Assembly (NCBI RefSeq): GCF_030463535.1
Contig: NC_132888.1
Coordinates: 1,125,272 to 1,189,271, forward strand
Source: Salminus brasiliensis
Taxonomy: Eukaryota > Chordata > Actinopteri > Characiformes > Bryconidae
Length of the DNA stretch: 64,000 nucleotides
Direction: 5' to 3'
Part shown: positions 1-31,907 of the stretch, piece by piece
Layout of the letters: every line of letters begins with the position of its first letter
Numbering within the stretch: position 1 is the stretch's first letter
Program-made: the position numbers and the translations under genes
Notes under the pieces: model-generated
Told to the model about the DNA's origin: nothing
Databases searched by the model: none
What the model saw: the letters and a program-made list of their open reading frames with translations, nothing else

Positions 1-50
1 GACAGAGAGAGAGAGATAGGGAGAGAGAGACGGGGTGAAGAGACAGAGAA

Positions 51-84
<34 letters not shown>

Positions 85-805
85 GGAGAGATGGGTGAAG
101 AGACAGAGAAACAGGGAGAGAGAGAGATTGGGTGAAGAGACATAGAGAAACAGGGAGACAGAGAGGGAGAGAGAGACGGGGTGAAGAGACAGAGAAACAG
201 GGAGAGAGAGAGAGAGAGATGGGTGAAGAGACATAGAGAAACAGGGAGAGAGAGAGATGGGTGAAGAGACAGAGAAACAGGGAGAGAGAGAGATTGGGTG
301 AAGAGACATAGAGAAACAGGGAGAGAGAGAGAGATTGGGTGAAGAGACATAGAGAAACAGGGAGACAGAGAGGGAGAGAGAGACGGGGTGAAGAGACATA
401 GATAAACAGGGAGACAGAGAGGGAGAGAGAGACGGGGTGAAGCGACATAGAGAAACAGGGAGACAGAGAGGGAGAGAGAGACGGGGTGAAGCGACATAGA
501 GAAACAGGGAGACAGAGAGGGAGAGAGAGACGGGGTGAAGAGACATAGAGAAACAGGGAGAGAGAGAGAGACGCAGGAGTGAAGAGACATAGAGAAACAG
601 GGAGAGAGAGAGATTGGGTGAAGAGACATAGAGAAACAGGGAGAGAGAGAGAGATTGGGTGAAGAGACATAGAGAAACAGGGAGAGAGAGAGACGGGGTG
701 AAGAGACATAGAGAAACAGGGAGACAGAGAGGGAGAGAGAGACGGGGTGAAGAGACATAGAGAAACAGGGAGAGAGAGAGAGACGCAGGAGTGAAGAGAC
801 CTACG
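1..805. repeat. GA-rich minisatellite
   Basis: Tandem, imperfect purine-rich units of roughly 35-47 bp. Each has a GA run, then GGGTGAAGAGACA(T)AGAGAAACAGGGA, with variable numbers of GA dinucleotides and an optional ACAGAGAGG insert. The array begins at or before the window edge and ends near 805. No coding potential is seen. Confidence 0.9.
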
Positions 806-1204
806 TAGAGATGCACACTTCATTGAAGTGCACACTTTCCTGACTCTGTTAAAGGCTGTATAAAAAGGGTGTGAGTGTGCAAGGGCTGGAAGGGTTGTTA
901 GCAGAATTGGGACACGCCTCTGCTGCTGTGGTAGAACTGCTTGATCTACTTGAAAGTGTGGTCTGAAGTGCACTTGCGAGGACGGGACACCCTACAGCCC
1001 TGCACACCTGAGTGGACATGTGAGGGGTGCAGGGGCGCGAGTGTGAGTAGTGGGACAGGGCCAGAGAGAGTGTGCGAGTGAGAAAGGGGGAGATAGGGTG
1101 TTGTCTGATGGAGCCTTGCTGCCCCCTTGTGGCTTCAGCCCTGTAGCGCCTGCACTGAGCTCTACATCCTGCATTAATCTGCTGCTCTACAGCTTCACAC
1201 AGCT

Positions 1205-1372
1205 GCTTTACACTAGCTGCTGGAACTTTGCTGTGAGAAGGATTTGACTGCATACAGCCACACTAGAACGGTACTGATGTGGGATGAGGAGTCCTGACTC
1301 TCCAACTCATCCCAAAGGTTCTTGGTGGAGCTCCTTTATCCCTCCAGCTTAATGCTGCCGGGTTGGGTTCGT
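1205..1372 (+). mobile_element. Fragment of MITE family A
   Basis: Contains the family's internal segments: CTGTGAGAAGGATTTGA, CCAACTCATCCCAAAGG, then TGGAGCTCC. These match the longer copies at 2951, 17283, 38735, 41930 and 45990. Both termini are missing. Confidence 0.6.
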
Positions 1373-1489
1373 TAGTTGATTAGTTATTAAAGGGTTAATT
1401 AAAGGGGTACTCACAGTGGCACTGATGCGCAGTACCATACGCTATTCATGTACCAGTAGCGCCCTCTTGTGGACAGTCTAGCTAAACAA

Positions 1490-2126
1490 GAATGAGTCTA
1501 TCAGTAAATGAATCAGTCAACGAGTCAGTCAGCAAGTTAGTCAGTGAGTGAGTGAATCAGCGAGTCATTTAGTCAGTCATTAACTAAGTAGTCAGCATTC
1601 AGTAAGAGTCAGTAAGATTCAGTAAGTCGGTGAGTGAGTGAATCAGTGAGTAAGTCGGTCAGTGAGTGACTGAGTCAGTGAATGAGTCAGTAAATCAGTG
1701 TGTGTTTCAGTCAGTGAATCAGTAAGTCTGTCAGTGAGTAAGCCAGTGACTCAGTAAGTAGTGTCAATGAGTCTATCAGTGAGTGTCAGTGAATCAGTGT
1801 GTGAATCAGTAAGTGTGTAAGTCAGTGAATGAGTCAATTAGTGTCTCAGTAAGTCAGTGAATCAGTGAATCAGTGAGTCTGTCAGTACATGAAGCAATGA
1901 GTGAGCAATTTCAGTGAGGGAGTTAGTCAGTGAGTGAGTGAATCAGCGAGTCATTTTGTAGGTCAGTAACTAAGTAAATAAGCCATTAAGTGGGTCAGTA
2001 AGTCGGTGAGTGAGTGAATCAGTGAGTAAGACTGTCAGTAAGTGACTGAATGAATCAGTAAATCAGGGTGTCAGCAAGTCAGCAAGTCTCTGAATCAGTG
2101 TGTTTCAGTGAATGAGTCAGCAAAAT

Positions 2127-2173
<47 letters not shown>

Positions 2174-2403
2174 AGTTAGTCAGTGAATCAGTAAGTCTGT
2201 CAGTGAGTAAGCCAGTGAATCAGTGAGTAGTGTCAATGAGTCAGTGAATCAATAAGTGGGTCTGTGAGTGAGTGAATCAGTGAATGGGCCACTGAGTAAT
2301 TCTGTAAATCAGTGAGTGAGTCTTTCAGGGAGTTAGTAGGTCAGTGAATCAGTGAGTGAGTCAGTGCATGAGTCAGTGAATCAGTGAGTGAGTCAGTTAG
2401 TTA
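1490..2403. repeat. TCAG/GTGAGTGAATCAG tandem array
   Basis: About 900 bp built from degenerate 4-mer and 8-mer units (CAGT, GAGT, GTGAATCAGT). A pure TG tract lies inside it at about 2132-2172. It is simple-sequence derived, with no gene in it. Confidence 0.85.
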
Positions 2404-2950
2404 GAAGCCAGATTCATGAGGTTCTTTACATCAAAAGAGCTGAACTATAGAGCACCTCAGGGGGGTAAACACTTCCTCACAGTTGTTCTGACAGTGTGGA
2501 AGTGTTTAGGATGGCACACTTCAGCGGTTCGATGCATGTGGAACATTTGCTGAAAGCCTACACCCAGAAACCCCACCCTGGACGGAGCTGATGTACAGAT
2601 GTTCACGCTGCACTTCTTCACTGTGAGCTGAATCAATATCTTCTGCTCTGCAGCGAAATTCAGTCAGTTTAAAAGCCCTAATGCACGTCCCCCTGACCGC
2701 TAGTGACCAACAGTTCAGTCTGTATGATATTAGAGCTGCTAGAGTCCAGAACACCAATCTCAGGTTAAAAGGCCCTAATGGACGAAGCCGGAGACCGTCA
2801 GACAACCCCCTGTAAATCCCAAAGGCCTGTTCTACACCGCTCCTCAGGTTTATCTGCTCTTATGTTGCTTTTTGTGGATTTATGAACCAAAACATCTCCT
2901 TATATCGTCTCATTAAACAGCCTGCTGTGCGTCACTGTGCCTCTAAGACT

Positions 2951-3400
2951 GATTTACACTGGACAGAAGTTTGTGGACACCTACTTCTCCAACGCTTCTT
3001 CTGAAATCAACAGTATTAGTCAGGGGTTTGTCCCTCTTTTGCTGCATTAACAGCCTCTAATCTTCTCAGAGGACTTTACGCTACAGGTTGGAACATTGCT
3101 GTGAGGAGGATTTGATTGCATTCAGAGTGAGAGCATCAGTGAGGGCAAGTTCTGATGTTAGATGATTAGTTCTGCCACACCAACCCATCCCAAAGGTATT
3201 AGATGGAGCTCCATCATCACTCCAGAGAACCCCACAGCCCCAAGCTGGGAGGCATTATTAGCCCTCTTGGCCACACTCAGCATTGGGTTCAGTGACCTTA
3301 GGGGTTCCATGATCATGGCTGCTCCAGAGTGTCCCATTCTATTGGTCAGTGCTATTACTCTACCTCACGCTGCCAGTAAGGTTCTATTTAAGTGATGTTC
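2951..3400 (+). mobile_element. MITE family A copy, about 450 bp
   Basis: Starts with GGACAGAAGTTTGTGGACACC-like sequence and carries the shared core (GTGAGGAGGATTTGATTGCATTCA, CATCCCAAAGG, TGGAGCTCCATCATCACTCCAGAGAAC). It has no open reading frame of its own. It is a diverged member of the family with seven copies in this window. The superfamily is not determined. Confidence 0.7.
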
Positions 3401-5390
3401 AGATTCAGTAATCAAGATTCATTGACTTGCAACTACACTTGGTTCTTTGGTTGATTGAGTAACTAAAGGGGTGATATTACTTTTTCACACAGGACCCAGC
3501 TGGTGTTGGAGGAGCTACTTTTCTTCAGGTAACTAAAATAACCAAAATAACCATCTAAAAGCTGTATTTTGAGATTTTTAAGACCTGTTTACTCAGGTTT
3601 CTCTGCCTCAATAAACAGACGAGGACGCCGTTGGATTTAAGAGGTTTTATTTCATTATTTGCCACATTTGTGCAGTTTGAGATGTCCGAGGGTCCGGCTC
3701 CAGAACAAGACCTAAAACCAGGTTAGTAATCAATAATATTACAGTGAGTTTTCAGAGAAATCAGGCTTTGTGAAACAGCCTACACTGGAGCCAAAGCTTC
3801 AGACACACGTCTGCAGTTCAGGGTTTATATGTATTCAGATGTAGCTCCAGCAGAGTGTTTATCCAGCTCACATTAATAATCAGCAGTGGGTTCTACTGTA
3901 TTTACTGTATTTCAAGCCTCAACATCATCACTAGACTAGATAATAGAATACTAGTATTTGGTCCAGCCCTAGTTCACGTGTACTAAATGCCTCAGAAGCT
4001 AAACCTGGCTTTAATAACAGGGTAAAGTACACACTACAGTTTCCTTCACTGACAGAAGTGATGCGCTGGACCGCCTCTGCGTCTGAATGTAAATGTGATT
4101 AAATGTAAACAGTGTGACAAATAACCCCCCCTAACCTCTCTACATACAAACAATCCACTGAGAGCTTTCAAAGCCTTACGATACTTCATATCACACTCAT
4201 AAGACCTGCACAGCCCTCAGTGCAGTCTCTTTATAACCATGTGGTCAGTATCACTGGTCCCGTCTTACTGCCCAGATCCAGTTCTGAAAAGCCACCACAT
4301 GAACTAAGACTGGTTTTGGAATTCAGAAGATTCATCTTTGTTTGGAGCCTAAATAAGCGTAACGTTCATCAGCGGAGGAGTTTAAAGTAAGCATTTATGG
4401 TTAATATATATATTAAATATTAAATAAATAATCTATAGATGGTTTAAATCAGCAGTTCCCAACCCTGGACCTGGAGGAACCGCCTGTCCTGCACGTTTTA
4501 GTGGCTTCCCTGCTCCAGCGCACCGCCGGCCACTCCGGAAGGGCTCGATAATGAGCCGATTAGCTGGATCAGGATGTGTCGAGAGCAGAAGGTTCTCCAG
4601 GATCAGGGCTGGGAACCACTGCTTTAAAGCACCACGAAAAACAGAGAGGCCTCAGAACCACCAGTGTGGAACTCCAGTGTGGGGAACACACCTCAGTGCA
4701 GAATTTGTTAAGAGGCTGTTAACCCTGGAGGTTCGACTGATTATCTCATCTCAGATATGTCCGTATAATAACATACAGAAAGAGTTAATATGATCACGGC
4801 CGATTTCAGTTCATTTGCACCCTCACCACTATACACGATCAATATATCACCCGCCCCCTACTGGACATATTCTGAACATACTTAAAATTAGCGTTAATTT
4901 TAAGGGCGGCTTCAAGAACAAGGCTTCAGGCAATCGCTCTGAACCTACGTAAAACACTGCTGGTGAAACCATTTCATTTAATAATCATCAACTGATCTAC
5001 TCAGGCTCCGCCCATAAATGTGTCCTTCAACTGTTGCTAGGCTGGACAAGCTTTACAGAGGAATCTGGTGTGTTTGAAGGTGAAAACTATGCAGTAATGT
5101 GGCTCTCCTGAACTGGAGCCGAACAGCAAGACCCAAAGCTTTCACATACCCACTGCTTCCCCGATCAGTGTGTGTGTGCTCCACAGAAGGGTCTGCAACA
5201 GAACAGTGTGGTGAGAAGGAACAAGGGGAAGGAGATGGTCCAATCTGGACCACAGCCCTGCACAGATCAGCATTTCCCTCATCAACTCATCTTCATCATC
5301 TTCTTCTTCAAACCCTTCATGTGCCGAATCAGCTGGAGCAGAGCAGCACTGTGCAGTGCTGTGGCCCGCTGACTACAATGGTCTACAGAT
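3401..5390. other. RABGGTB 3' flank, no gene recognised
   Basis: AT-rich sequence downstream of the RABGGTB stop codon. It contains no exon with recognisable homology and no clear AATAAA within the first kilobase on the minus strand, so the RABGGTB mRNA 3' end is not placed. The short reading frames here show no conservation signal that I recognise. Confidence 0.5.
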
Positions 5391-16785
<11,395 letters not shown>

Positions 16786-16870
16786 CCTGGTCCACAGCTA
16801 AGGCTAAAGCTACGACTGCGCTAGCCGGCTACGTCACTACAGTGACTCTTATGGGACATTTTACGATTAC
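16786..16870 (-). promoter_or_regulatory. Probable RABGGTB 5' UTR and promoter
   Basis: Sequence immediately upstream of the RABGGTB start on the minus strand. It includes a CRE-like TGACGTAG near 16828-16835. No TATA box is seen. The transcription start is not placed. Confidence 0.4.
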
Positions 16871-17282
16871 GTTAATGTTACGAAGCCGAGCTAAATATTA
16901 TGTCTATAATTATTAATACAAATTTTTTTCACAGTATTTTCATTCAATTCTTTTAAATTCATTCAGTAAATTTGTGACGAAAATATCTTTGTCCTAGCTC
17001 ATCTCTCTCACACTGGAGCTTTAATGGCTTATTATACACCAAAATGATCAAAAAGGAGATTAATATTAGATCAATATTTCACTTCAGATACTGTGCTTGG
17101 TTTATTTCCTCTATAAAACGTATAAAACCCTTACTTTAAGCCCCTGACTTATATTTACAAAAATAAATTAATAAATATAATATTATGTTTTATATCAGTG
17201 AGATATCAGCTGCTAGAGCTTACCTATATACATACATATTTACAAATACAATTATACATTTTATATATATAAAATGTTATGT

Positions 17283-17745
17283 TTTATTTAGACAAAAGCA
17301 TTGGGACAGCAGCTCATTCATTGTTTCTACTTTCTACTAGATTTTGGAGGAGGAGCATTGCTGTGAGTTATTGATTTATTAACGTTAGTGAGGTCAGGAT
17401 GATTGATCCCCAACTCATCCCATCTAAAAGTACTGGGTGAAGCTCCACCACCATCATTCCAGAGAACACAGTTCCTCCACTGTTCCACAGCTCCTCAATG
17501 CTGGGGGGCTTTATACCCCTCTAGCCCACGCCTGGCATTATTAGGCAGCATGGAGCCAATAGGGTCATGATGTTGATCTGCTCCAGAGAGTCCTATTCTA
17601 TTGGCAGTACTTCTTCTCTACAGGGACTAGACAAGCTGTGTGTGCATTTGCACATCTGTGTCAGCAATGGGTGCAGCTTAAAGTAGCTGAATGCATTTAT
17701 TAGAAGTGGTGTCCACAAACATTTGGACATGCAGTTTATCTGTAT
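17283..17745 (+). mobile_element. MITE family A copy
   Basis: Starts at GACAAAAGCATTGGGACAGC and ends at GTGTCCACAAACATTTGGACAT, so it has both family ends. The internal core includes CTGGGGGGCTTTATACCCCT. It lies between ACADM and RABGGTB. Confidence 0.75.
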
Positions 17746-17845
17746 AAACAATTTGTAAATACATTAGTTTTTTTTCTCAGTTCATTTACAACACCACCAA
17801 CAATAATGAGTCACATAAATAATAACAGTTTCATTATTGTTAATC

Positions 17846-17851
17846 TTTATT
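17846..17851 (-). terminator. Candidate ACADM poly(A) signal
   Basis: TTTATT on the plus strand reads AATAAA on the minus strand, about 460 bp downstream of the ACADM stop codon. It is the best-placed hexamer I noticed; no cleavage site is known. Confidence 0.35.
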
Positions 17852-18311
17852 AATTTCCGGAATGCATTCCACTTAGAAAAACGTTTTGTTCAGTTAACCA
17901 TTTCATCGACATTACAGGTCCTACAGAATATACAAAACATGAGCGAGTCGATATGATTAAGGCAAAAATGATACTGGCACCAATCCATCCATACATCCAT
18001 GCGCAGAAACATCCCTCAGAGCTGTAGAGGACAGAAAGACCCTGTTCTAAAGGCAGGACGGCTTTACTGCGGTCAGCATTACAACCCAGCTGTTCATACT
18101 ACCTTAACGGCACACGGCCCAAAAGTGAGACTATGGAAGAGAGGCTTTATCAATAACAGGATATGGCTATGAGAATGAATGTTGAACAGTGGCTCATTTT
18201 AACTGCCTGCAGAGATTCCTTATGATTACAACCATTAAATACACAAGTCATATCAAACTACCCCTTAAAACTAAGAAGAAGTGCTCCTGCTGGGGAAGTG
18301 CTGGGACACGC

Positions 18312-27239
<8,928 letters not shown>

Positions 27240-27560
27240 GTCCGCTGTCCGCTGTCCGCTGTCCGCTGTCTGGTCCGCTTTGCTCGGTCCGGTCCGGTCC
27301 GGTCTGGTCTGCAGAGGAAAGCCTCGGGTCCCTCGGAGCCTCGTCCTCAGCTCTTCGCCCTACAAGCAGACGCTCCAGGCGCGCAGCCAATCGCAGCCAA
27401 GCATGTTTGTCACGTGCACATGTGCTGGCACGTCGCTTATTTTGTCTCCATCCAGTCAAATACGCGAGTTGGGTCACGTGCTCCTGTGCGGCTCCGCCCC
27501 CTGCGACCTTAGCCCCACTTTCCTGGCCTGCGTTGATTGTGTAAGAGGAGGCTAATCAGG
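27240..27560 (-). promoter_or_regulatory. Probable ACADM promoter and 5' UTR
   Basis: GC-rich, CpG-containing sequence just upstream of the ACADM start codon. It contains CCAAT (27388), CACGTG E-boxes near 27411 and 27475, and GGGTCA next to the second E-box. No TATA box is evident. Mammalian ACADM is regulated by nuclear receptors (established knowledge); whether the GGGTCA here serves that role is only inference. Confidence 0.5.
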
Positions 27561-27753
27561 CTAACATCAATTAAACGGCGTTAGATTGGGTCCTATTGTA
27601 CATTTCCTCCAGTAAATCACTTTAAATCATAAAGACACATATAATACTACCATATATATATATATACTAATATATATAACTGTATAATGTCACATACACT
27701 TTATGTCCAAATATTTATGGACACCTTTTCTGCCCCAACACAACACTGCCGCC

Positions 27754-28938
27754 TGTAGAAAAATGTCTACATAGTGTTGCCCGTACCCCACCCCTCTTCC
27801 GGGGCGCAACACCTTGCGTGTTCGTTTTGTGGAAAGAGTCGCAGACGAGTGGAGTGAAGTTAGAAGCAAACCAAAGTATTTATTTAAGAATGCTGGATCC
27901 AGGAGAACAAATGCATTAAAGACAGTGTATCAACCATCCCAAAGCAAAGTTCTGACCCCGTTCTCATCTGACTCCACGTTTATACCCCAAATGACGTGAA
28001 ACCTGCCGATGAGGCGTTTCTACAGATTAGTCTATGTGAATATGCAAGATGGCACATGTTAGTACTCAGATTCACGTGTCTGACTCCACCATCATGCTTG
28101 ACCTTGACTATGTTTTGTATTTTCTCAAAGCTGGACAGTGTAGCATTCTCTATGTGTGTGCGAGGCAGCTGCAGGTTAGGGAGTTACCCACACAGAGAGA
28201 AGGCCGCTTTGTCCGACCCTATCAGCATCCCCTCTACCCACACAGAGAGAAGGCCGCTCCGTCCGACCCTATCAGCATCCCCTCTACCCACACAGAGAGA
28301 AGGCCGCTTTGTCCGACCCTATCAGCATCCCCTCTACCCACACAGAGAGAAGGCCGCTCCGTCCGACCCTATCAGCATCCCCTCCATATCACTTCAGTTC
28401 AAACAAAGTACACCAGTCCCAATTGGGGCCAACACGATGGTCCATGACAGTGACTTCAGACACATGGAGTGGCCTCACTTGTCATGCTGATGTATAGTTT
28501 TAATAACGCAAATGTCTTTAAGCATGAATCACCCGCCTTTACCATAGAACTCCATATGTTACATGTTAATGTGTCTCAGGAGTCCATGTCATGTGAGTTA
28601 GTAGGCCATACAATGTAATAAGGTTATAATATGTCTTATGAGTAAATATCATGTAAGTTAGTAAGTGGGTGAGTAATATGCCATGCAAAGTGACTCTATA
28701 TGTCGCACACCAATACGTGTTACAAGTGGGTATTATGTGGGTTAGAAACAAGCTATACATTGTTAGCTATGTGTGTAAGCCTACATGATATAAGTATCGG
28801 ATAATCATTTGTATAGATGCATATAAAATACAAGGTTTCACACAATGATTATGTAGTTGTTAATACTAAGTTGAGTAATCATTATTTAAGGATAATTTGT
28901 CAACAAACACAAGGTATAATAAACATTTTACTACAACA
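27754..28938 (-). repeat. 3' LTR of the ERV (1185 bp)
   Basis: Identical by eye to 34152-35436 except for 100 bp fewer of an internal 50-bp repeat. In element sense it has TATAAA at 27979-27984 and AATAAA at 27879-27884, giving a plausible U3-R-U5 layout. Its U5 end points toward ACADM. Confidence 0.93.
28186..28385. repeat. 50-bp VNTR in the 3' LTR, 4 units
   Basis: Four tandem 50-bp units (ACCCACACAGAGAGAAGGCC, then CGACCCTATCAGCATCCCCT). They alternate between GCTTTGTC and GCTCCGTC subtypes, so the higher-order unit is 100 bp. Confidence 0.95.
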
Positions 28939-28939
28939 A

Positions 28940-28949
28940 TCTCCCTTTT
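28940..28949 (-). promoter_or_regulatory. Polypurine tract of the ERV
   Basis: AAAAGGGAGA on the minus strand, two bases before the 3' LTR. This is the expected primer for plus-strand DNA synthesis. Confidence 0.8.
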
Positions 28950-29275
28950 GACGTGTCCTCGAAGACACGTCAACACACTTGTAGTTCCTCCAAACATGTG
29001 TTTGACATGTGGTTTACATTTGTGAGAGCGAAAACCTGTCCGGCAGCCAACCAACCAATTTTGACAGGAAAAATTCTCTCACAACCCCTCTGCCCCAGGC
29101 GGCCAATTTTACCCATGTCAATGGAGGAAGTGACATTATTCCCATCCTTTGCCACCCCCTTTTCCCGTACCAAGCCATTATTAAACAACAAATGTGTTTT
29201 CCCTCTAAGTTTCCCTCTACTTAGTAAACTATTGTCTATAACCCTATATGTGTAAGTGTTAAAGTTACAATGTGT

Positions 29276-29276
<1 letters not shown>

Positions 29277-29316
<40 letters not shown>
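29277..29316 (-). repeat. Internal poly(A) tract (element sense) in the ERV
   Basis: Forty T on the plus strand, which is A40 in element sense. An AATAAA hexamer lies 40 nt upstream in element sense (plus-strand 29357-29362). It falls between the integrase end and the 3' LTR, where an envelope gene would be expected. Confidence 0.85.
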
Positions 29317-29320
<4 letters not shown>

Positions 29321-29440
29321 TCTCTTAGTTCAAGGCAACCTGTAAAGAAAAAATGTTTTATTGTTCTGGGTCACCGTCAGTGCTGGACAGCTCCTCGGTG
29401 GCTCCCCTCGGGCCCAGGGGTGCTCGGATGTCGCTTGTCG

Positions 29441-29812
29441 TCAGCTCGGTGTCAGTTGGTCAGGTAGATGCGCTCTTGTCGCGCATCTCTCTCTCAAGGC
29501 GTGCTCAGATGGCACTTGTTGCTGATTGGATGCTTGCTTCTGCACCTGTTGGTCCCCGGGTGGCAGTGCTGGCTTGCACTGAGATAGGTGGTACCACGAG
29601 CTGCCTTTGCTCTGGAGTCGTACCGCGTGGCTGGTTCTCTCTGTCACCTGGAATGGACCTGTCCAGCGAGGCTCTGACCACTTTCGCTTAATGGCTCTCA
29701 GGTACAACCATGGGGCCACGGCCACCTCCGGGGGTATCTCGCGGTCCTCGTCTCCTCCTCTGTTTCTCCGTACCTGTACAGATAAATCCTCACACACTGA
29801 TTTTAGTTTCAA
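29441..29812 (-). pseudogene. ERV integrase C-terminal portion, out of frame
   Basis: Encodes an integrase C-terminal-like (SH3-like) segment with WTGPFQVTERTSHAVRL and SWYHLSQCKPA, followed by a Gln/Ala-rich tail. It is one frame away from the main integrase reading frame. The two frames overlap, and continuity of similarity suggests an indel near the A-run at plus-strand 29868-29872. Confidence 0.75.
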
Positions 29813-30963
29813 AAACAGCTGTCGATATGTATCTGTTGTAATCCCAGGCGAGCCTGTATCAATCTTGTTTTTGGGCCTGGAAATGCTATGCCTCTGACCA
29901 GTTCAAATGGGGAGAAGCCTGTGCTTCTATTAATTGAGTTCCGAATGCTGATCAGGGCCATTGGGAGGGCATCTAGCCAATTCATGCCCGTGGTCAGTGT
30001 AATCTTAGCTAGCTTGGATTTTAAATTTTGATTCATCCTCTCCACCTGACCCTGTGAGGCAGGATGATACACACAACCATAGCTATGGCGCAGCCCCAAC
30101 GACTGCTCCACCCACTGCAGTGTCTTGCTCGTAAAATGACTCCCATTATCTGAGTGAACCTTCCTGGGGAACCCGTGTTGTGGTATCCAACAATTGATCA
30201 ACATCTTGCACACAGACCTGGCATCCTCTTTTATGGTGGGAATTGCCTCCACCCACCCTGAAAATCGGTCTACTACCACCAGGAGATACCTGTATCTCCT
30301 TACTGAGTCAATCATGTCAGTATAGTCAATCTGAATTTCTTCTCCGTGTGAATCTGGCAATGGAAACTTTCCAGGTGTTAGCTTAAGTGCTTTTGCTACG
30401 TTCTGGGTGTTACAAATCTGACATTGGGTGATGTAATCTACCACTAAGGCTGACATGAATGGGTGCCACCATTGTTTTAGATTTTCCAGTGTTTGTTGTC
30501 TCCCTACGTGTGCTACTGTGTGTGCTTCTTCTAGAACTGCTTTCGCTAGTGACATTGGTAACACTGCTTGTCCCCTTTGTGACATCCACACCTGGCTGTC
30601 TGGACTAGCCCCCTTTGCTAGCCACGTTGACTTCTCCTCTGGACTTGCCTCATCCTGTAGGCGTCTAAGCTCTTGTCCTGTGGGAATCGGTTCCCAGGGT
30701 ACACTGGAGTCCAACACAAACATGGTGTTGGGTTCCGTGTAGCCTGCTGCTCTTTTTGCTGCCCCATCTGCTGCTTCATTCCCTCTGTTTATCATTGTGT
30801 CTCCCTTTTGGTGTCCTTTACACTTTACAATTGCTACTTTGCTCGGTTTGTGTATGGCTGCTTCTAATCGCATTAATTCTGTTTTATGTTTGACTGGTTT
30901 CCCAGCGCTTGTGACATACCCAGCTTGCTTCCAGTGTGGAATGTCTACATGTGCTGCTGTCAC
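29809..30963 (-). pseudogene. ERV RNase H C-terminus plus integrase
   Basis: A 384-codon open frame. Its first part ends RNase H (IVKCKGHQKGDTMINRGNEAAD). It then carries an integrase with an HHCC zinc-binding region (HTVAHVGRQQT, CQICNTQN) and a core with aspartates in IDYTDM and HSDNGSHFTS and a glutamate in SQGQVERMNQ, matching a D,D-35-E arrangement. Integrase inserts proviral DNA into host DNA. The frame is lost before the C-terminal domain, and it is separated by a frameshift from the upstream RNase H start. Similarity is to retroviral and Ty3-class integrases by motif only. Confidence 0.85.
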
Positions 30964-31907
30964 TACGTATGCTGAGTCGCTGTAGATAGTGACGTCTCTC
31001 CCTTCTGCCCAAAACTCATGTCCAAAAACTCATGTGCCTCCCCCCTTGCTTCCTGGACCACCGCGTATCCTGCTCTGACTCCACCTGTGTTTGTTCTGTA
31101 CCCACACCCATCTGTCCACAAATTCCACGACCCTGGGATGGGTGTGGCCTGTAAATCTGGTCTTACTTTTCCTTGCCTCTCTACCTGTTCCTCACACTCA
31201 TGTGGTGGGCCTTCCAGCATCCCCTCTGCCATGTTGACTCCTTCATGTGTGTAGGTGATGTTGGGTGCAGTCAGTGCTTTGTGAATGCGTCTCTGTCGCA
31301 AGGGAGTGAGTGTAAACAACTGTGAGTTTATGTATGCCACTACTCCGTGTGTGGTTAGTATGTGCAATGGGTATCCTGCTACCAGATGTGCTGTTTTCTG
31401 GACTAATTTGGTCAGTCCTGCTACATGTCTTGTGCACTGTGGTTGTCTCCTCTCTATAAGGTCCAATGGAACACTTAAGTACATTAGCACTGCTCTACCT
31501 TCCCCCTTTTTCTGAAACAGTACACCATTAACCAAAGTGTCTGTTTCAGAAACATCCAAGTAAAAAGGTAGTGAATAGTTAGGTCTGGCTAGGTCAGCTG
31601 CAGTAGATAAGGCCTGTTTAACATCTATAAATGCCTGTTCTGTTTCTACCGTCCAAGTCAGGTTACCAGACAAATTTCTCATCCCCACGGTTTTCACCAT
31701 GTCCCTAAGAGGTTGTGTTCGTCCAACAAAGTCAGGAATGTATTGTCTACTATAGCCTGTCAGTCCTAAGAATGCTAACATGTCTTTAACAGTCTCCGGT
31801 CTTGTGTGTGACAGTATAGCGGACATGTGTGTGGCTGACAAGCCTGTCGACCCCTGTGTTACTACCCTCCCCAGGAAAGTAACTCTAGATCTACAGCTCC
31901 ATGTCAT
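30963..31907 (-). pseudogene. ERV reverse transcriptase thumb/connection and RNase H start
   Basis: A 314-codon frame starting inside RT. It has FLGLTGYSRQYIPDFVGRTQPL and then a connection region (LDVSETDTLVNGVLFQKKG). An RNase H-like start follows (LWTDGCGYRTNTGGVRAGYAVV). The palm with its YxDD catalytic motif is not present anywhere upstream. The frame breaks at a 14-bp tandem duplication at 31008-31035. Confidence 0.85.

Noticed and set aside
27996-28490. Open frames in both ERV LTRs (27996-28490, 34394-34995) with repeated THTERRP-like units
   Set aside because: They come from the 50-bp VNTR in U3, differ in length between the two LTRs and lack similarity to a known protein.
28970-29191. 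Possible envelope remnant in the ERV
   Set aside because: The 73-codon frame has no signal peptide, cleavage motif or transmembrane segment that I can recognise.
29865-29880. Programmed ribosomal frameshift at the A-run in integrase
   Set aside because: The run resembles a slippery site, but the element has other breaks and no downstream structure was evident; a decay indel is the simpler reading.
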